Below the pieces are notes generated by a model, which worked only from the letters and a program-made list of their open reading frames with translations, made no database searches and was not told the origin of the DNA. Position numbers and translations under genes: made by a program. A DNA stretch of 14,813 nt from the NCBI GenBank assembly GCA_035631115.1, contig DASQJJ010000091.1:1-14813 (forward strand), written 5' to 3'. Shown here piece by piece: positions 11,684 to 14,813 of this stretch. The stretch comes from DASQJJ01 sp035631115 (GTDB taxonomy: Bacteria; Patescibacteriota; Microgenomatia; Levybacterales; UBA12049). How positions within the stretch are numbered: position 1 is the stretch's first letter; every line of letters begins with the position of its first letter.

Positions 11684-13842
11684 AATATTGTATATATCTG
11701 TACACCTCCGGATGAATAGATAATTTTTCCTAATTCTTTAAACTTTTCTTCGTTCAAAGTAGGATATTTTGTCCTTTCCATCGCACCAATATATACATAG
11801 TGGACATGATACTTTGTAAGAATACTTTTTGTTTCTTGAAGACTAGTAGATTCATATAATGTTTTTACTTCTGCAACTCTCCCGGGGACAATGTCGTAGG
11901 TACCTCGCCATAACCATTCGTGTACCATCCATCCAAAAACAGTTGGCAACCCAGTGTTACTAGAAATTCTTTCATAATCTGTATATGAGTCTCCTTGAGC
12001 CTCTAGAATAACAGGTTGACCTTGTATATGCGCATTAAGCCAAGCAACTGCTTTATAATCGTCAGCATTAATTGTTTTTAAATAGGTTGTACCATCAAGG
12101 CCCTGAAAATCCTTTAAATTATTAAAATAGGATGAAATTGCAAAGAAAGGATATATAAGGACAATAATGGTAAGAGTGAAAGAGAGAAGAAGAAAGAAGA
12201 AAGATGCAATGCGCTTGGTAATACTCTTTTTAGAAACATGTATTTCTGAAAAAATTCTATATATTGTATAGCTACTTACTAAAGAAAGAAGAATAAAAGA
12301 TTGGTAGACCAACTTAAACATTGTATTTGCACGGAAATATGTTGTGTAGATATCTTTCAAATAAACAAACTCTGGAAGAAGAATAAGGACAAATCCAAGT
12401 GTTCCAAGTCCCAACACAAAAAAATCAACAGGTTGTACTATGTCTTTCTTCTTTGATTTTGTATAAAAAAATGCAAGAAAAGAAACCAACCAGAAAAAGA
12501 AAAATCCATACAGAATTCCTAATTGCCACAAGGGGCTATGCTCGCAGTATCCTTTTTCAAATAGCAACGGACCAATATTTTTTATGGCAATGAGAAAATC
12601 TGGCGCACAGATAAGTCCTACTTGCGATGCGAATGGCTTAAAGAAAATTGAGAAGGGAAGACTTATTGTGACAAAACTTACCAAAAGGACAAGTAAGGAT
12701 AAAAGAAATTTTCTAGAAAAAAATGTGTCCAGAAAAGTATGAGAGAATGTTTTTATAAGAATTAGTACTATTACTACTCCGCAATAAATTAGGCCGTCCC
12801 AAGCATTTGTCATATACGCCACTCCTGTTAGGGCCCCTAACAAGAGTGAATTTCCAATTTCCAATTTCCAATTTTCAATAGGTTTTAAAAATATAACCAA
12901 AAGAACAGCAAGAATAAGTAACACTACAGGGATATCGAGGACATGACCATGAAGGTCGGATACGACGAATGAATACATGGGAAATTCATGAATAGTGTGA
13001 TAAATAAATCGAGTTGCATTTGGATACCAATACTGGTTGGGAAAGGTTTGGGGGGAAAATACTAATTGTGTTGGGGGTACGGGATTGTCATTTTGGTAGG
13101 GTGTAAAAAATGTGTACAGCGTATGAAGATTACCAGCAAATGTAACAAGAAATGCTGTCAAAAGTCCTACTACGATAACTTTTTGTATCTTGTGTCTTGT
13201 GTCTTGTATCTTTGCGTGCACGAGGTGCACGAGATTTGCGCCTATAGAAAAGCTTCCTAAAAAGGTAAATGCAAAAAGGGAAGAGAGCATAAGATTAAAG
13301 GTAATATTGCTGGGAAGATTTGACAACTTAGTAAGGACTGCGGTCATAAGGTGTCCAAAGTAGTAGTAATTAATAAAAAGTGGAGTCATCCACATATCTT
13401 TTGGAGGGAAATATGTGGACCTAAGAATTGAATTGATAAATCCATAATCCATAAACTTTTCAAGTCCATGAATATCTGGCTGGAAGCTTTTTATAAAGGC
13501 CCAGAAAAAAAGACAGGCAAAAAATAATACTTCCTCAAATAAAAATATTTTCCAGTGACTTTTTACTACGGAGAATGTCTTGAGACGTATAAAAAATAAT
13601 AGACTTACTCCAGCAAGTACGAAAGTAATACCACTCAGAGAAAGAGTAGTAAAAGGAAGAATATGCATGGTTCCCAAAACTAGGGCGCAATAACTTACAG
13701 CAACAATGCCAATTGTTTTAGAAAATGTATATCCTTTATCAAAAAAAGATGCAAATAACTTACTTGCAAAAGGAAGGGCAATGCTTCCCAAAATAAAAAT
13801 TATTATCCACCATTGAAGAGTTTGTAATAAAAGTGTTTGCAT
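11680..13842 (-). CDS. DUF2298 / 'Chlor_Arch_YYY' polytopic membrane protein, putative GT-C-like glycosyltransferase
   Basis: The 720-residue protein has about 14 or more hydrophobic segments. The family's name-giving triple tyrosine occurs in INYYYFGHLM (157-166). Other matching regions are DYGFINSILRSTYFPP (132-147), SFVVSDLHGHVLDIP (291-305), TNAWDGLIY (345-353) and FRANTMFKLVYQ (503-514). The C-terminal extracytoplasmic-looking part has DYKAVAWLNAHIQGQPVILEAQGDSYTDYERISSNTGLPTVFGW (595-638). The function is unproven; the architecture recalls lipid-linked-sugar-dependent glycosyltransferases. Two loops (211-220 KIQDTRHKIQ; 324-330 NWKLEIG) are encoded by 7-bp repeat arrays. The gene lies between two HAD genes, 3 bp after the upstream one and with a 4-bp overlap downstream. 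Confidence 0.88.
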   Translation of the reverse strand: MQTLLLQTLQWWIIIFILGSIALPFASKLFASFFDKGYTFSKTIGIVAVSYCALVLGTMHILPFTTLSLSGITFVLAGVSLLFFIRLKTFSVVKSHWKIFLFEEVLFFACLFFWAFIKSFQPDIHGLEKFMDYGFINSILRSTYFPPKDMWMTPLFINYYYFGHLMTAVLTKLSNLPSNITFNLMLSSLFAFTFLGSFSIGANLVHLVHAKIQDTRHKIQKVIVVGLLTAFLVTFAGNLHTLYTFFTPYQNDNPVPPTQLVFSPQTFPNQYWYPNATRFIYHTIHEFPMYSFVVSDLHGHVLDIPVVLLILAVLLVIFLKPIENWKLEIGNSLLLGALTGVAYMTNAWDGLIYCGVVIVLILIKTFSHTFLDTFFSRKFLLSLLVLLVSFVTISLPFSIFFKPFASQVGLICAPDFLIAIKNIGPLLFEKGYCEHSPLWQLGILYGFFFFWLVSFLAFFYTKSKKKDIVQPVDFFVLGLGTLGFVLILLPEFVYLKDIYTTYFRANTMFKLVYQSFILLSLVSSYTIYRIFSEIHVSKKSITKRIASFFFLLLSFTLTIIVLIYPFFAISSYFNNLKDFQGLDGTTYLKTINADDYKAVAWLNAHIQGQPVILEAQGDSYTDYERISSNTGLPTVFGWMVHEWLWRGTYDIVPGRVAEVKTLYESTSLQETKSILTKYHVHYVYIGAMERTKYPTLNEEKFKELGKIIYSSGGVQIYTIL
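12849..12876. repeat. Four-unit heptanucleotide array inside the DUF2298 gene (AATTTCC type)
   Basis: Three exact copies of AATTTCC and one variant AATTTTC; on the coding strand GGAAATT. Translated as part of IENWKLEIGNS in a loop between membrane segments. The unit is close to the GGAATTT/GAAATTA repeats upstream of the HIT gene. Confidence 0.85.
13184..13211. repeat. Four-unit heptanucleotide array inside the DUF2298 gene (TGTATCT type)
   Basis: Units TGTATCT, TGTGTCT, TGTGTCT, TGTATCT; coding-strand AGATACA/AGACACA. Encodes KIQDTRHKIQ (residues 211-220) in a loop between predicted membrane helices. Same unit, same copy number and same length (28 bp) as in the FemAB gene. Confidence 0.88.
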
Positions 13843-13845
13843 AGA

Positions 13846-14385
13846 TTATGGTGTCATACTGGAAATGTTGGTAATTGCAGAAAGGTTGTTGGCAATTTTT
13901 TTATTTGTTGAGGTATTAAGCCAAAAAAATTGAGTGGTCGGATTTTCTTTTGCGAGGTAGGTAAGAAGATATATGTCGTCATCTATAAAAAGAGATATTT
14001 TCATTTTCTTAATAATTCTGTCCTTAAAAATATGTGGTTGTTCGTTGTCATAATTAAAATAGATTTTATGAAAGATTTTATCTATTCCATACTTTCTAAT
14101 AATCTTTTCTGTCTGTTGTTTTAAAAATCCAAATCTACTGGATACAAGAAAAAATGTGTACTTTTTACTATGAGAAAGGTTTTTTGCAAAAAGAATATTT
14201 TCTTTAATAGGAGGACGAAGAAGAGAAGCATGAGAAAGAATGCGGATACGTTTTTCAATTTCGCCTGGAATACGGTAGTGGAGTTGTGTTTGATTTCTTT
14301 CCCGGTAGAGTCTTTCTATAACCCAAGCAGGAAGTATTGGCGGAAGATGTACAAAAATTCCATCTAAATCAAATCCTATATTCAT
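13846..14385 (-). CDS. Small HAD-like protein, function unknown
   Basis: This 179-residue protein shows reduced HAD features. FDLDGIFV holds the motif I aspartates Asp6 and Asp8, FFLVSSRFG (78-86) gives a motif II serine, Lys121 or Lys126 is a possible motif III lysine, and LFIDDDIYLL (132-141) is motif IV. The cap between motifs I and II is helical and short (about 12-75). The layout resembles the C0/C1-type 5'-nucleotidase or NLI-like HADs often found beside polysaccharide genes, but I cannot name a substrate. It lies in the minus-strand operon, 3 bp after the upstream membrane gene and 3 bp before the DUF2298 start. TATACT lies 5 nt before its ATG, so it might also have its own promoter. 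Confidence 0.75.
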   Translation of the reverse strand: MNIGFDLDGIFVHLPPILPAWVIERLYRERNQTQLHYRIPGEIEKRIRILSHASLLRPPIKENILFAKNLSHSKKYTFFLVSSRFGFLKQQTEKIIRKYGIDKIFHKIYFNYDNEQPHIFKDRIIKKMKISLFIDDDIYLLTYLAKENPTTQFFWLNTSTNKKIANNLSAITNISSMTP

Positions 14386-14388
14386 TTT

Positions 14389-14813
14389 TTAGTATAGTTT
14401 ATTATATATCATTTGTGCTGTGAAAAAAATTAGAAGAGAGAATATAAGAAAAATACAATAGAGGTAATTTCTTACATGTTCCTTTTTTTCCACGCTAAAT
14501 ACTGTTTTTACATTTGGTAGCAAGAGCAGTCCTGTGAGAATAGGAAAAAGAAATGTGTACAGAGGCAAAGAATATTCAAATATAGACATTGAATAAGTTG
14601 CTGCAGCTAGACTTCCTAAAAACAAAAATAAGAAAAGCATATACTTTTTTGATAAGACAACAACAGTACTTTTAAATTGGAAATGTTTTTCTTGATTCCT
14701 GCTTTGCCATCTATGTCCCAGAAATAATATTACCTTTACAACTATGGCGAATGCTGCAAAGGTAACAGGAAAAAGAAAAGTACTTCCTCCTGCTAAGTAA
14801 AATCCGGAAGAAA
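14389..14813 (-). CDS. Unknown polytopic membrane protein, C-terminal part, 5' truncated by the window edge
   Basis: An in-frame ATG at 14640 would give 83 residues, but the frame stays open with no stop up to the window end, so at least 141 residues belong to a longer gene. About four hydrophobic segments are visible: AGGSTFLFPVTFAAFAIVV..LFLG, MLFLFLFLGSLAAATYS, LPLYTFLFPILTGLLLLP and YLYCIFLIFSLLIFFTAQMIY. Short basic loops separate them (HRWQSRNQEKHFQFK; VEKKEHVRN). No conserved motif allows a family call. Position at the head of the operon with the small HAD and the DUF2298 protein suggests an envelope or glycan role, by context only. Confidence 0.65.
   Translation of the reverse strand, partial: SSGFYLAGGSTFLFPVTFAAFAIVVKVILFLGHRWQSRNQEKHFQFKSTVVVLSKKYMLFLFLFLGSLAAATYSMSIFEYSLPLYTFLFPILTGLLLLPNVKTVFSVEKKEHVRNYLYCIFLIFSLLIFFTAQMIYNKLY
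14391..14396 (-). promoter_or_regulatory. Weak candidate -10 for the small HAD gene
   Basis: TATACT on the minus strand (14396-14391) lies 5 nt before the ATG at 14385 and overlaps the stop region of the upstream gene. No -35 is seen and the surroundings are all A/T, so chance is likely. Noted because it resembles the geometry at msrA and the HIT gene. Confidence 0.22.

Noticed and set aside
13200..13245. Possible short hairpin GTGCACGAGGTGCAC in the DUF2298 gene as a regulatory site.
   Set aside because: It lies within conserved-looking coding sequence (NLVHLVHA) and its symmetry follows from the repeated LVH codons.
14389..14640. A complete 83-residue membrane protein starting at 14640.
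   Set aside because: The same frame is open without a stop to the end of the window and the upstream part is also membrane-like, so this is the tail of a longer gene.

Overview
The window is AT-rich (roughly one third G+C by eye), gene-dense and reads with the standard bacterial code: TGA acts as a stop, for example in the ATGA overlap at 11680-11683. Several traits together suggest a Patescibacteria/CPR genome, most likely from the Microgenomates side. These are small versions of conserved enzymes (218-residue triosephosphate isomerase, 611-residue UvrD-type helicase), a DUF2298 'YYY' membrane protein, LytR and FemAB cell-wall proteins, almost no Shine-Dalgarno sites, tiny intergenic gaps and many 7-bp repeats. 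This assignment is an inference from gene content; there is no rRNA or other marker here to confirm it.

Layout from left to right. (1) 1-2302, plus strand: the 3' end of a DHA2-type MFS exporter, then a DrrA-like ABC ATPase and a DrrB-like ABC-2 permease, forming a probable drug or lipid export operon. (2) 2306-2875, minus strand: MsrA. (3) 2947-4698, plus strand: an APC-family permease with an extra soluble C-terminal domain. (4) 4699-5013: the only long gap. It holds a fold-back element with terminal inverted repeats, a block of 7-bp repeats and a promoter placed for a leaderless transcript. (5) 5014-6106, plus strand: a HIT-family hydrolase and a membrane-anchored methyltransferase whose gene carries an in-frame palindromic repeat. 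(6) 6089-9021, minus strand: a FemAB-like peptidyltransferase and a compact UvrD/PcrA helicase, separated by a gap built from 7-bp A/T repeats. (7) 9054-10824, plus strand: TPI and a LytR-CpsA-Psr protein, overlapping by 8 bp. (8) 10829-14813, minus strand: an apparent operon of an unknown membrane protein (cut by the window end), a small HAD-like protein, the DUF2298 protein and a Cof-type HAD phosphatase.

The shared themes are envelope and transport: exporters, permease, FemAB, LytR-CpsA-Psr and DUF2298. Small-molecule housekeeping (MsrA, HIT, TPI, HAD) is mixed in. Genes sit in short runs that alternate in strand. The three convergent junctions have +3, -18 and +4 bp and no visible terminator, and the two divergent junctions carry overlapping promoters.

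I did not find an obvious defence system, CRISPR array, tRNA or insertion sequence. The most unusual signals are at DNA level: the palindrome inside the methyltransferase gene, the 4727-4921 fold-back element, exactly four-unit 7-bp arrays inside coding genes, and two promoters sharing an identical extended -10 exactly 6 nt before the ATG.
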